Below, one piece after another: positions 18,060 to 25,761 of a DNA stretch of 36,295 nt; the first letter of the stretch is position 1; every line of letters starts with the position of its first letter. The notes under the pieces are model-generated. The model was not told the origin of the DNA, ran no database searches, and saw nothing but the letters and a program-made list of their open reading frames with translations. The stretch spans positions 1 through 36,295 of the forward strand of contig CAZFXS010000021.1 in the NCBI GenBank assembly GCA_964523395.1. The letters are read 5' to 3'. The position numbers and the translations under genes are program-made. The stretch is from JANYJZ01 sp964523395 (lineage in GTDB: Bacteria > Bacteroidota > Ignavibacteria > UBA10030 > SZUA-254).

Positions 18060-18776
18060 TTACCAATCCTTTTCTACCTGAACACGCGCCGGGGCCTTCT
18101 TCTGAAGCTTTTTCTTCACGTTTTTTTCTTCATTTTTTAATGCTTCCAGTATCCGCTCCGCGTCGGCTTTTGAAATTTGCTGCTTCTTTTGCTGTTGCTG
18201 TTGTTGATTCTGCTGTTTCTGCTGCTGATCTTGTTGTTGCTGATCTTTTTTCTGGTCTTCTTTCTTTTGCTCGTCTTTTTTCTTTTGGTCCTTTTTGTCC
18301 TGGTTTTGCTGCTGCTGTTGTTGCTGTTTAAGCATCGCTTTTGCGTATTCCAGATTATATTTTGTTTCGGCATCCTTTGGATTAAGTTTTAATGCCTCCT
18401 TATACGAGGCAATACTTTCAGGATATTTCTGACTTTTCAGAAGCGCGTTGCCAAGGTTATGCAATGCATCCGATTTGATGTCCGCATCTGTTGTTTTGGC
18501 AGCCGCAATGCGATATTGCTCCGCCGCTTCGTCATAGCGATCCTGTTTGTACAGCGCATCGCCAAGATTAAACGGGCCGTGCAGCATTTCTTTATTCTGC
18601 TCAAGGGCTTTCCGGTAATTTACCTCAGCATCGTCATACTTTCTTTTGTCATACAGTGTGTTTCCGTCACGGATCAGAGACTTATCCGACTGTGCAAACG
18701 ATGCCGAAATACCGGCACACACCGCCAGTGCCGCTATCAGGATGTTCTTCGTAAAAATTTCCATCGTGAAAACCAT
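18060..18776 (-). CDS. batC: BatC-like TPR protein with Gln/Lys-rich tail
   Basis: A 238-residue exported protein. A signal peptide ends near ASFAQ (residue 29). At least three TPR units follow (about 33-145; SDALHNLGNALLKSQKYPESIASYKEALKLNP shows the pattern). Residues about 150-202 are almost only Gln, Lys, Asp and Glu, with runs of seven and six Gln. The C-terminal 35 residues (KADAERILEALKNEEKNVKKKLQKK) are a helical segment conserved in BatC proteins. The start at 18776 overlaps batB by 40 bases; ATG at 18764 is an equal alternative and no ribosome binding site decides. TPR repeats probably dock with the vWA proteins of the same operon. Confidence 0.87.
   Translation of the reverse strand: MVFTMEIFTKNILIAALAVCAGISASFAQSDKSLIRDGNTLYDKRKYDDAEVNYRKALEQNKEMLHGPFNLGDALYKQDRYDEAAEQYRIAAAKTTDADIKSDALHNLGNALLKSQKYPESIASYKEALKLNPKDAETKYNLEYAKAMLKQQQQQQQNQDKKDQKKKDEQKKEDQKKDQQQQDQQQKQQNQQQQQQKKQQISKADAERILEALKNEEKNVKKKLQKKAPARVQVEKDW
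18067..18073 (-). promoter_or_regulatory. Ribosome binding site suggesting a non-standard batD start
   Basis: AAAAGGA on the minus strand ends eight bases before an in-frame ATT (18056-18058) of the batD frame, and lies inside the end of batC. No comparable site precedes the TTG at 18022. Confidence 0.4.
18190..18330 (-). repeat. Gln/Lys codon repeat tract in batC
   Basis: A low-complexity trinucleotide tract of CAG, CAA, AAA, AAG and GAC codons on the minus strand encodes the Gln/Lys/Asp-rich segment of BatC. The opposite strand shows long Leu-rich false frames over the same bases. Limits are approximate. Confidence 0.6.
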
Positions 18777-19774
18777 AATGTTTTACGTTCGGAGATAAAG
18801 AACTCAAGTACAATGAATAATAACGCAGGCGCAAGGAAAAATTGGAACCGGTCTTCATACTCTGTGAACATTTTCATGCCGAATTCTTTCTTTTCCATCG
18901 TTTCGATTTCTTTAAAGACGACATCAAGTTCGCTTTGCTGATTTGTGGCGCGGATATATTTCCCTCCGCCAACGGTAGCAATTTCCTGCAATCCTGTTTC
19001 ATCAAGTTTAGTGAGAACAATCGCTCCGTTTTGATCTTTCTTAAATCCCACTTGCGTATTATTCTGATAGACTGGAATAGGAGCCCCTTCCGGCGATCCC
19101 ATACCAATGGCATGGACAATCACACCTTCAGCGTGCGCTACCTTCGCCGCTGCGACTGCATCGTCTTCATGGTTCTCACCGTCAGTAATCAGAATAACAA
19201 CTTTATATTTTTTCTCTTCGCTTAAAAAAGATTTCATTGAAAGCCGCAGAGCAGAGCCGATCGCCGTGCCGGGAACCGGAACGACATCAACATCGATCGT
19301 GCTGAGAATTAATTTCGCCGCTGAGTAATCCGCCGTTAAGGGAAGCTGAAGATAACTATCACCGCCAAAAACGACAAGGCCGACACGATCATTCTGAAGT
19401 TTGTCAAGCATCCTGGAAATTTCCTGTTTTGCGCTTTCGAGGCGGTTCGGCTTGATATCTTCCGCTTTCATACTGTTGGAAACATCGAGCGCGATCATAA
19501 TGTCAACGCCTTCGCGTTTTACTTCTTCCATCTTCGTGCCGATCTGAGGATTCGCAATACCAAGAATGACAAACAACACGGCGAATAATAACATAATAAA
19601 CTTCACCGCGCGCTTATATTTTCCAACCATCGGCATAAGGCCTTGCAACAGCTCAGGGTTGCCAAAACGGGATAGTGACTGCCGGCGGGCTCGTTTCGCC
19701 CACCAAAAGAGAATAATCAACAATGGCAGAAGGCTCAGTGCGAACAGAGCTTCACTATGTGCAAACCGGATCAT
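18737..19774 (-). CDS. batB: BatB-like von Willebrand factor A domain protein
   Basis: A 345-residue inner-membrane protein with two N-terminal hydrophobic segments (8-25 and 57-75), a periplasmic or cytoplasmic vWA domain (about 90-295) and a C-terminal membrane helix (about 310-330). The metal-ion-dependent adhesion site is intact: DVSNS (97-101), with the later TDGE in ILITDGENHED. LESAKQEI and the conserved KPNR stretch are typical of the Bat/aerotolerance vWA family. Start and stop codons abut batA exactly. With batA it forms the vWA pair that works with the MoxR ATPase. Confidence 0.92.
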   Translation of the reverse strand: MIRFAHSEALFALSLLPLLIILFWWAKRARRQSLSRFGNPELLQGLMPMVGKYKRAVKFIMLLFAVLFVILGIANPQIGTKMEEVKREGVDIMIALDVSNSMKAEDIKPNRLESAKQEISRMLDKLQNDRVGLVVFGGDSYLQLPLTADYSAAKLILSTIDVDVVPVPGTAIGSALRLSMKSFLSEEKKYKVVILITDGENHEDDAVAAAKVAHAEGVIVHAIGMGSPEGAPIPVYQNNTQVGFKKDQNGAIVLTKLDETGLQEIATVGGGKYIRATNQQSELDVVFKEIETMEKKEFGMKMFTEYEDRFQFFLAPALLFIVLEFFISERKTLWFSRWKFLRRTS

Positions 19775-20767
19775 CTACGGCACCGACCTGAAAATCGTGT
19801 GTGCAAGCAGCAACTCCAGAAGAAGCAATATTCCCGCAAAGGAGGCCGTGGCATAAAACTCTTCATTGCGGTGACGGAATTGTGTAACCTCAATTTTTGT
19901 TTTCTCGAGACGATCGATTTGATCATAAATAGCTTTGAGCTTTTTGTTGTCAGTAGCGCGAAAATACTGTCCGCCGGTTTGCTCTGCAATTTTATCGAGG
20001 AGAACTTCATCAATTTCCACAGGCACATTCTGATACTGCACGCCAAAAGGAGTTTGCACGGGGTATGGCGCAGTCCCGACGGTCCCCACACCGATGGTGT
20101 ACACCCTAATGCCGTATGATTGGGCAATCCCCGCCGCGGTGAGCGGGTCAATGAATCCCCTGTTATTCACTCCATCTGTCAACAAGATGATAACTCTGCT
20201 TTTCGCTTTGCTGTCTTTTAGACGGCTCACGGCTGTAGCAAGTCCCATTCCGATTGCTGTACCGTCTTCAATCATTCCGCTTTTTACGTCTTTCAGAAGA
20301 TTCAGCAGAACGGCATGATCAAGTGTGAGCGGACACTGTGTAAAACTTTCACCCGCAAAGATGACAAGAGCAATGCGGTCAGTATTCCTTCCGCCGATAA
20401 AATCGCTGGCTACTCTCTTCGCCGCTTCAATACGATTGGGACGGAAATCTTCGGCAAGCATGCTTCCCGAAATGTCAGTTGCAAGCACAATATCAATGCC
20501 CTCTGTCGTTACGTTCTCTCCGCTGGATGACGATTGCGGACGCGCAAGCGCTATCGTTAACAACGAGAACGCAAAGACGCGAAGTACAACAAGCAAATGA
20601 CGGAACCGCTGGCGCCAGCTCCGCGATGCCGTCTGAAACGGCGCAGTAGAAGAAACCTGCAAATCAACTGACTGCTTTTTTTCTTTTCTCCAGTACCAGT
20701 AGATAAACACCGGTACCAGCAGAAGAAGAAACAAGTATTCAGGATTGGCAAACATTATCCCGTTCAT
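19775..20767 (-). CDS. batA: BatA-like von Willebrand factor A domain protein
   Basis: A 330-residue homologue of the next gene. Hydrophobic segments at 10-24 and 58-76 and near the C-terminus (about 305-325) flank a vWA domain with the MIDAS motif DISGS (98-102), AEDFRPNRIEAAK and ILLTDGVNNRG. The start overlaps the upstream gene by four bases (ATGA). In known systems MoxR-type ATPases act on vWA proteins as a chaperone-like or metal-insertion pair; for Bat the target is unknown. Confidence 0.92.
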   Translation of the reverse strand: MNGIMFANPEYLFLLLLVPVFIYWYWRKEKKQSVDLQVSSTAPFQTASRSWRQRFRHLLVVLRVFAFSLLTIALARPQSSSSGENVTTEGIDIVLATDISGSMLAEDFRPNRIEAAKRVASDFIGGRNTDRIALVIFAGESFTQCPLTLDHAVLLNLLKDVKSGMIEDGTAIGMGLATAVSRLKDSKAKSRVIILLTDGVNNRGFIDPLTAAGIAQSYGIRVYTIGVGTVGTAPYPVQTPFGVQYQNVPVEIDEVLLDKIAEQTGGQYFRATDNKKLKAIYDQIDRLEKTKIEVTQFRHRNEEFYATASFAGILLLLELLLAHTIFRSVP

Positions 20768-21738
20768 GCGTTAGTCTCCTGAACGGCCGTCTCAGTCTCC
20801 GGCTCGGTTTTAGTTTCAACAGTTGACTGCACAAAGTTCATCGCGGACGAGAATGTCTTTTCATTTTCTTCCGGAACGGGTTGATACTTGGCAAACTTTA
20901 CTAAATCGGCACGGGTGAACATGTTTCGCAGATGGGCCCTGAGATCTTCGGAAAGAAGTGAAATCGGACCGGAAGCAAGAATTTCCTCAGAAGTCTGTTC
21001 AAGCGCCATAACCGAAAACCGGCGCTCGATATACTGTCGAATAATTTCCGTAACAGTAGAATGGTATTCTTTCACTTTTCCTCTCTGCCAGAGGTGTTCG
21101 CTTTCAAGAGAACGAAGAGCTTCAAGCGCAATCTCATGCGCGGGACGAGGAGGAGCCTGCGGAATAATACTTTCACCCTTTTTCCGTTTTTTAAGAACGT
21201 AATATATCAGCCAGCCAATTCCCACAAAAATGAGAACACCAATGATGTAAGGAAGGATTTCGGCAAACGTGAGCGGCAAGGTTAATGGCGGCTTAATATC
21301 CTTAATGGCCTGAGCGGTATCAACTGCTATTCCATGAACAGTAACGGGAATCGGAGAAGTAAGAACCGAATGCTGTGTTGTGTCGCCGCCGACACGATAT
21401 GGAACCGTTAACGCCGGGAAAACATACATGCCGGAATCAAACGCCGTAACAGTGAACACAACTTTGTCAACCGACCTGTCGTTTGACTGCGTAGTGGTGG
21501 GTGGATCAATTTTCACTATGTCAAACCCGGCAAGTGAGTCGGTAAAGTGGGGCTGACCCAGAGTAACATTCCCGGGCCGCTGTACTTCCACATACACATT
21601 AAGCCAATCACCAATCACGATTGTATTGGAATCAACACGAGCCGTTGCTTGAACATCCTGAGCAACAGCAGACACCTGCAATGATATCAATACCAGAATC
21701 GGAAGCATGATCAATGTATGTGGAAACCGCACTACCAT
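20764..21738 (-). CDS. DUF4381-like membrane protein of the Bat operon
   Basis: A 324-residue protein with an N-terminal signal peptide (cleavage near AVAQ), a beta-rich extracytoplasmic domain (about 28-150) that resembles one BatD repeat, one membrane helix (about 168-188) and a basic, helical cytoplasmic domain (HEIALEALRSLESEHLWQRGKVKEYHSTVTEIIRQYIERRF) as in DUF4381. Such proteins sit between DUF58 and BatA genes in many Gram-negative moxR operons. It overlaps both neighbours (7 and 4 bases), so its product is probably made in step with them. Function unknown. Confidence 0.8.
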   Translation of the reverse strand: MVVRFPHTLIMLPILVLISLQVSAVAQDVQATARVDSNTIVIGDWLNVYVEVQRPGNVTLGQPHFTDSLAGFDIVKIDPPTTTQSNDRSVDKVVFTVTAFDSGMYVFPALTVPYRVGGDTTQHSVLTSPIPVTVHGIAVDTAQAIKDIKPPLTLPLTFAEILPYIIGVLIFVGIGWLIYYVLKKRKKGESIIPQAPPRPAHEIALEALRSLESEHLWQRGKVKEYHSTVTEIIRQYIERRFSVMALEQTSEEILASGPISLLSEDLRAHLRNMFTRADLVKFAKYQPVPEENEKTFSSAMNFVQSTVETKTEPETETAVQETNA

Positions 21739-22607
21739 CTTTTTTCCCTGACACGGAAAAACGACATTAACGGATTGATATATGATTGGTCGATTCTGAT
21801 ATCAATCGCGTCAACACCGCTCCGGCGAAAGAGCCTCGTCCGTACTTCCTGCCGTTCCATCCACCATTTCCGGTATTGCTCTCTGACCGAGTGATTGCTT
21901 GTGTCGATCCACATCGATGTTCCCGATTCAGCGTCCTTAACGCGCATCAATCCTGCCGGAGCGAGTTCACCCTCGCGGGGATCATGAAGTCGAACACCAA
22001 TGAGATCATGTTTTTTCGCAGCAATTTTGAGAGCGTCCTCATAGCCATCATCAATAAAATCGGAGATCAAAAATGCTATGCTTCGTTTCTTAATGGCGCT
22101 GGTAAGATATCGAAGACCCTCGCCAACGTTTGTTTTGCGATGGCTCGGTTCAAAATCAAGGACTTCCCTGACAATACGAAGAATATGTGTACGGCCCTTC
22201 TTAGGGGGAATAAATTTTTCGATAATATCACTGAAGAAGATAACGCCGACCTTATCATTATTCTGCAGCGCTGAAAATGCGAGAACAGCACAAAGTTCGG
22301 CCGCAATATCCTTTTTAAGTTGCTGAACGGTACCGAACTCCCCCGATCCGCTGACATCAACCACCAGCATCACAGTCAGCTCACGTTCTTCCTCAAACAC
22401 CTTCACAAACGGGTGACTGAACCGGGCCGATACGTTCCAGTCGATTGTACGGATGTCATCTCCGAGCTGGTATTCCCGCACCTCGCTGAATGCCATTCCT
22501 TTTCCTTTGAATACGCTATGATATTCTCCGGAAAAAACCTGATTGACCAATCCCTTGGTGCGGATTTCAATCTTACGGACTTTTTTTATTAGCTCTGTGG
22601 TATCCAT
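21732..22607 (-). CDS. DUF58 domain protein
   Basis: A 291-residue soluble protein of the MoxR-associated DUF58 family. YQLGDDIRTIDWNVSAR (47-63) is the diagnostic motif. It is followed by a vWA-like fold with a MIDAS-type DVSGS (84-88) and a late LISDFIDDGYED. Such proteins are usual partners of the MoxR ATPase and normally lie directly beside it; here a four-helix-bundle gene intervenes. The bases before its ATG are the outer end of a repeat array and contain no ribosome binding site, which suggests the normal leader was altered. Confidence 0.92.
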   Translation of the reverse strand: MDTTELIKKVRKIEIRTKGLVNQVFSGEYHSVFKGKGMAFSEVREYQLGDDIRTIDWNVSARFSHPFVKVFEEERELTVMLVVDVSGSGEFGTVQQLKKDIAAELCAVLAFSALQNNDKVGVIFFSDIIEKFIPPKKGRTHILRIVREVLDFEPSHRKTNVGEGLRYLTSAIKKRSIAFLISDFIDDGYEDALKIAAKKHDLIGVRLHDPREGELAPAGLMRVKDAESGTSMWIDTSNHSVREQYRKWWMERQEVRTRLFRRSGVDAIDIRIDQSYINPLMSFFRVREKRW

Positions 22608-22611
22608 ATTC

Positions 22612-22638
22612 GTCAGTAGTCAGTGGTAATCAGTCATT
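22612..22638 (-). repeat. Left heptad-repeat arm flanking the four-helix-bundle gene
   Basis: Read on the plus strand, the arm is made of 7-base units TAGTCAG, TGGTAAT and CAGTCAT after a partial unit GTCAG. It is a near-perfect inverted copy of the right arm at 23031-23064 (about 21 of 25 bases match). It contains the stop codon of the four-helix-bundle gene and ends four bases from the DUF58 start codon. Confidence 0.75.
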
Positions 22639-23016
22639 CTTACTACCATATTTTTCTGATTGCAGCCGGATAGATTTTATATATGCATTCAGCTTTATAT
22701 GAAATGGCTGAAGTAGTTCTTCCAATATTTGCTCTTGTTCACCCGACAATAATTTTCTTTTCTTCGCCCTGCGCAACCAATGCTGAGTTTCCATCAATGA
22801 ACCTCTGGCGAAATAGCAAAATCGCATATTCTCTTTGAATGAAAACCGGCCATATCCTTCTGCAATATTTGCTCCAATTGAATCCACAGAGCGCACAAAC
22901 TGCTTACCAATTGTATCTTTCTCAAAGAACTGCCAATCAATGCAAATATTCCAAACAGAATCGGCAATCTCTTCAGAAATTTGATATACTTTCAAATCTT
23001 CCAATTTAATAATCAT
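22630..23016 (-). CDS. Four-helix-bundle protein (23S rRNA IVS-protein family)
   Basis: A 128-residue all-helical protein of the four-helix-bundle family first known from open frames within 23S rRNA intervening sequences and related to the Avd accessory protein of diversity-generating retroelements. The family signature is clear: KVYQISEEIADSVW (9-22), then RSVDSIGANIAEGYGR (42-57) and RGSLMETQHWLRRA (71-84). The positive surface of homologues suggests nucleic-acid binding, but the function is unknown. GAGGGAGG (23021-23028) lies four bases before its ATG, the strongest ribosome site in the area. It splits the moxR-DUF58 pair and is bounded by inverted heptad repeats, so it is probably an insertion. 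No reverse transcriptase is present. Confidence 0.9.
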   Translation of the reverse strand: MIIKLEDLKVYQISEEIADSVWNICIDWQFFEKDTIGKQFVRSVDSIGANIAEGYGRFSFKENMRFCYFARGSLMETQHWLRRAKKRKLLSGEQEQILEELLQPFHIKLNAYIKSIRLQSEKYGSKND

Positions 23017-23020
23017 ATAT

Positions 23021-23028
23021 CCTCCCTC
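23021..23028 (-). promoter_or_regulatory. Strong ribosome binding site of the four-helix-bundle gene
   Basis: GAGGGAGG on the minus strand, four bases before the ATG at 23014-23016, lies between the right repeat arm and the gene. It gives the inserted gene its own translation signal. Confidence 0.6.
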
Positions 23029-23030
23029 AT

Positions 23031-23064
23031 AATGACTATTGACTAATTACCATTTACTACTTAC
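23031..23064 (-). repeat. Right heptad-repeat arm flanking the four-helix-bundle gene
   Basis: On the minus strand it reads as 7-base units TAGTAAA, TGGTAAT, TAGTCAA and TAGTCAT after a partial GTAAG. It mirrors the left arm with four mismatches over 25 bases and carries one extra heptad. The outer end includes the moxR stop codon (23061-23063). Confidence 0.75.
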
Positions 23065-24047
23065 GGCACTTCCACCGTATTTAAAATTTCATCCACTATT
23101 TGTTCAGAAGTAACATTTTCAGCTTCCGCTTCATACGTCACTGCGATACGATGACGGAGAACGTCATGGCATACAGCGCGCACATCTTCCGGTATGACAT
23201 ATCCGCGGCGTTTGATGAAGGCAAATGTTTTTGACGCGAGGGCAAGATTGATAGTCGCCCTTGGTGAAGCTCCATAGTTAATGAGCGAAGAAAGTTTTTC
23301 AAGCTTGAAATCTTTCGGCTTTCGTGTCGCGAAAACAATATCGAGGATATATCGTTCTATCTTTTCGTCCATGTACACTTCCTGAGCGACTGAACGCGCT
23401 TTTAAGATATCCGCCGGTGACACTACCGCCTTCATGGCAGGCGTGGTTGAAGCTACATTTTGCCGCATGATCAGCCGTTCTTCTTCGCGGTTCGGATAAT
23501 CGATTTTTATTTTCAGCATAAAGCGGTCAACCTGGGCTTCAGGAAGAGGATATGTTCCTTCCTGTTCAATCGGATTTTGGGTCGCGAGAACGAGGAACGG
23601 CTCATCGAGTTTAAATGATTGATCGCCGATAGTAACCTGACGCTCCTGCATTGCCTCAAGCAACGCGCTCTGGACTTTCGCGGGGGCGCGGTTAATTTCA
23701 TCGGCAAGGATAAAGTTGGCAAAAATAGGGCCGCGCCGAACGGTAAAATCTCCATTCTTCTGATTATAAATCATCGTTCCGATGACGTCCGCAGGTAAAA
23801 GATCCGGCGTAAATTGAATCCTTTGAAACTTCGCCTGTATCGCGGATGCGAGTGTTTTAATGGAAAGTGTTTTCGCGAGTCCCGGCACGCCCTCCAGGAG
23901 AACATGCCCGTTTGAAAGCAAACCAATCATCAGCCGTTCAACCATATACTTCTGGCCGACGATAACTTTACTAATTTCCATCTGCAAGAGATCGACAAAC
24001 GCACTTTCACGTTGAATGCGTTCATTGAGTTGTTGAATATCCGTCAT
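23061..24047 (-). CDS. moxR: MoxR family AAA ATPase
   Basis: A 328-residue AAA+ ATPase. Walker A GVPGLAKT (53-60), Walker B ILADEINR (113-120), the sensor 1 Asn in LATQNPIEQEGTYPLPEAQ and the arginine-finger region near DRF (all in AAA_3) are intact, followed by the helical lid domain. It should act as a chaperone-like motor on the vWA proteins of the operon. The ATG at 24047 is chosen because AAGGA (24054-24058) lies six bases upstream; a GTG at 24071 would extend it by eight residues without a usable site. Confidence 0.94.
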   Translation of the reverse strand: MTDIQQLNERIQRESAFVDLLQMEISKVIVGQKYMVERLMIGLLSNGHVLLEGVPGLAKTLSIKTLASAIQAKFQRIQFTPDLLPADVIGTMIYNQKNGDFTVRRGPIFANFILADEINRAPAKVQSALLEAMQERQVTIGDQSFKLDEPFLVLATQNPIEQEGTYPLPEAQVDRFMLKIKIDYPNREEERLIMRQNVASTTPAMKAVVSPADILKARSVAQEVYMDEKIERYILDIVFATRKPKDFKLEKLSSLINYGASPRATINLALASKTFAFIKRRGYVIPEDVRAVCHDVLRHRIAVTYEAEAENVTSEQIVDEILNTVEVP

Positions 24048-24053
24048 ATAAAA

Positions 24054-24058
24054 TCCTT
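24054..24058 (-). promoter_or_regulatory. Ribosome binding site fixing the moxR start
   Basis: AAGGA on the minus strand, six bases before the ATG at 24045-24047, supports the shorter MoxR form over the GTG at 24071. Confidence 0.55.
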
Positions 24059-24129
24059 CATTGTGGCACACCTTTGTGGAAACTATTACCCCCGCTCATA
24101 CATCCTGGTTAAAAATTTCTACTGTACAA

Positions 24130-25761
24130 CTACATTTTCTCCGGCGCGGTAATCCCAAGAATGGAAAATCCATTAGCAAGTACATGTTTTGTCGCTTCAC
24201 ACAAACCCATGCGAGCAGCTGTCAGCGAAACATCTTCAGTAACGACTCTCTGGGCATGGTAAAATTTATGAAACTCGGACGCAACATCCTGCAAATATTC
24301 CGCCAACCGGTGCGGTTCATACGCAACGGCACACGATTCAACTATATCCGGGAATATCGTCAGCATTTTTATAAGTCCAAGTTCTTCAGGTAGTTGTAAT
24401 AACGAAAAATCGCGCTCAATGTTGCGGTCAGCCCCCTGGCTTTCGGCGTACCGGACAATACTGGCAATCCGGGCATAGGCATATTGCAGGTAATATACAG
24501 GGTTTTCATCTGACTGCTTTTTTGCCAGATTCAGATCAAAATTCAAATGACTGCCTATGCCGCGCATAATAAAAAAGTACCTTACAACGTCCGCACCGAC
24601 TTCATCGATTAACTCATCCAGCGTAATAAAATTTGCTTTCCGTGTCGACATTTTGACGACGGCTCCGTCCTGAATAATCGTGACAAACTGATGGATGAGT
24701 ACCTTGATTTTGGAAGCATCATAATTTAATGCCTTCAATCCCGCAAGCACATCAGGATAGGTAGCAACATGATCAGCGCCGAGAACATCGATAACAAGAT
24801 CAAAGCCCCGGTTAAGTTTTTCTCTGTGATATGCTATATCGGGCAAGCGGTAGGTCGGTTCACCGGTGCTTTTAACAATAACTTTATCTTTTTCTCCGCC
24901 AAGCGCAGTGGTTCTAAACCAGACTGCCCCATCCTGATCGTACGCAAGATTTCTTTTCTTTAATTCAGCAATAACGTCATCAACTTTACCGGTTTCATAC
25001 AAACTATTTTCGTTATAGAAGACATCAAACGCGACACCAATCCTCTTGAGCGTTTTTTTGATATCATCAAATATTTCCGTTTCTGCCTGCTGTTTAAAAA
25101 TTCCTTCAGCAGGTTGCGACCGCAATGCATCTCCCTGTTTGTCCTTAAGGTAACGCGCGATATCGCGGATATACTCGCCCTGATAATAATCTTCCGGAAA
25201 AGTAATTACCTCACCCAATTCTTCAAGATACCGAAGACGGACAGAATCACCGAGTACGCGCATCTGGCGGCCGGCATTATTGAAGTAATACTCCCGTGTT
25301 ACATCGTAGGTTGCCCACTCAAGAAGCCGGGCCACAGTATCACCATACACCGCACCACGACCGTGGCCGACAGTCAATGGACCTGTCGGGTTTGCGCTGA
25401 CAAATTCCACCTGAGTTTTTAACTTCTTTCCGATGTTCACCCTGCCAAACTGTTTTCCGGAAGAAAGAATTTCCTTCAGACGTTCACGGTAGAACTTATC
25501 GGTAAAACGGAAATTAATAAAACCGGGACCTGCAATTTCGACTCGATCGACAAGCGAGCGGTCGATGTCAAGACGATCAACGATTTCCTGGGCAAACTGG
25601 CGCGGGGGTTTCCCGGCAATTTTTGATGCAATCATCGCAACGTTGGTTGTCAGATCGCCATGTTCCGGACTACGGGGTTTTTCAAATGTAGGGGATACCG
25701 CGTCTCCGCAGCCGAGCGCGTGAAGGCCGGCCGCAACGCGTTCCCGTAAGTATTGTTTCAT
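24130..25761 (-). CDS. argS: Arginyl-tRNA synthetase
   Basis: A 543-residue class I aminoacyl-tRNA synthetase that charges tRNA-Arg. The N-terminal Add-1 domain includes SPEHGDLTTNVAM (31-43). NPTGPLTVGHGRG (124-136) holds the HIGH-type motif, and KMSTRKA takes the place of KMSKS as in many ArgRS. The C-terminal DALR anticodon-binding domain (from about 420, with YYLQYAYARIASIVR) is complete and ends with the typical Met. Start codon overlaps rsfS by four bases (ATGA). An essential housekeeping gene. Confidence 0.97.
   Translation of the reverse strand: MKQYLRERVAAGLHALGCGDAVSPTFEKPRSPEHGDLTTNVAMIASKIAGKPPRQFAQEIVDRLDIDRSLVDRVEIAGPGFINFRFTDKFYRERLKEILSSGKQFGRVNIGKKLKTQVEFVSANPTGPLTVGHGRGAVYGDTVARLLEWATYDVTREYYFNNAGRQMRVLGDSVRLRYLEELGEVITFPEDYYQGEYIRDIARYLKDKQGDALRSQPAEGIFKQQAETEIFDDIKKTLKRIGVAFDVFYNENSLYETGKVDDVIAELKKRNLAYDQDGAVWFRTTALGGEKDKVIVKSTGEPTYRLPDIAYHREKLNRGFDLVIDVLGADHVATYPDVLAGLKALNYDASKIKVLIHQFVTIIQDGAVVKMSTRKANFITLDELIDEVGADVVRYFFIMRGIGSHLNFDLNLAKKQSDENPVYYLQYAYARIASIVRYAESQGADRNIERDFSLLQLPEELGLIKMLTIFPDIVESCAVAYEPHRLAEYLQDVASEFHKFYHAQRVVTEDVSLTAARMGLCEATKHVLANGFSILGITAPEKM

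Noticed and set aside
18177..18392. Leu-rich hydrophobic frame opposite batC
   Set aside because: It is the reverse complement of the Gln/Lys codon tract, so the membrane-like run is a composition artefact.
21786..22274. Plus-strand frame of 162 residues
   Set aside because: It is fully antisense to the DUF58 gene, which has clear family motifs.
22630..23016. Diversity-generating retroelement accessory gene (Avd)
   Set aside because: The protein shares the four-helix-bundle fold with Avd, but there is no reverse transcriptase, template repeat or variable repeat in the window.
22612..23064. CRISPR-like array
   Set aside because: The repeat units are 7 bases with no spacers, and the two arms are inverted around a gene.
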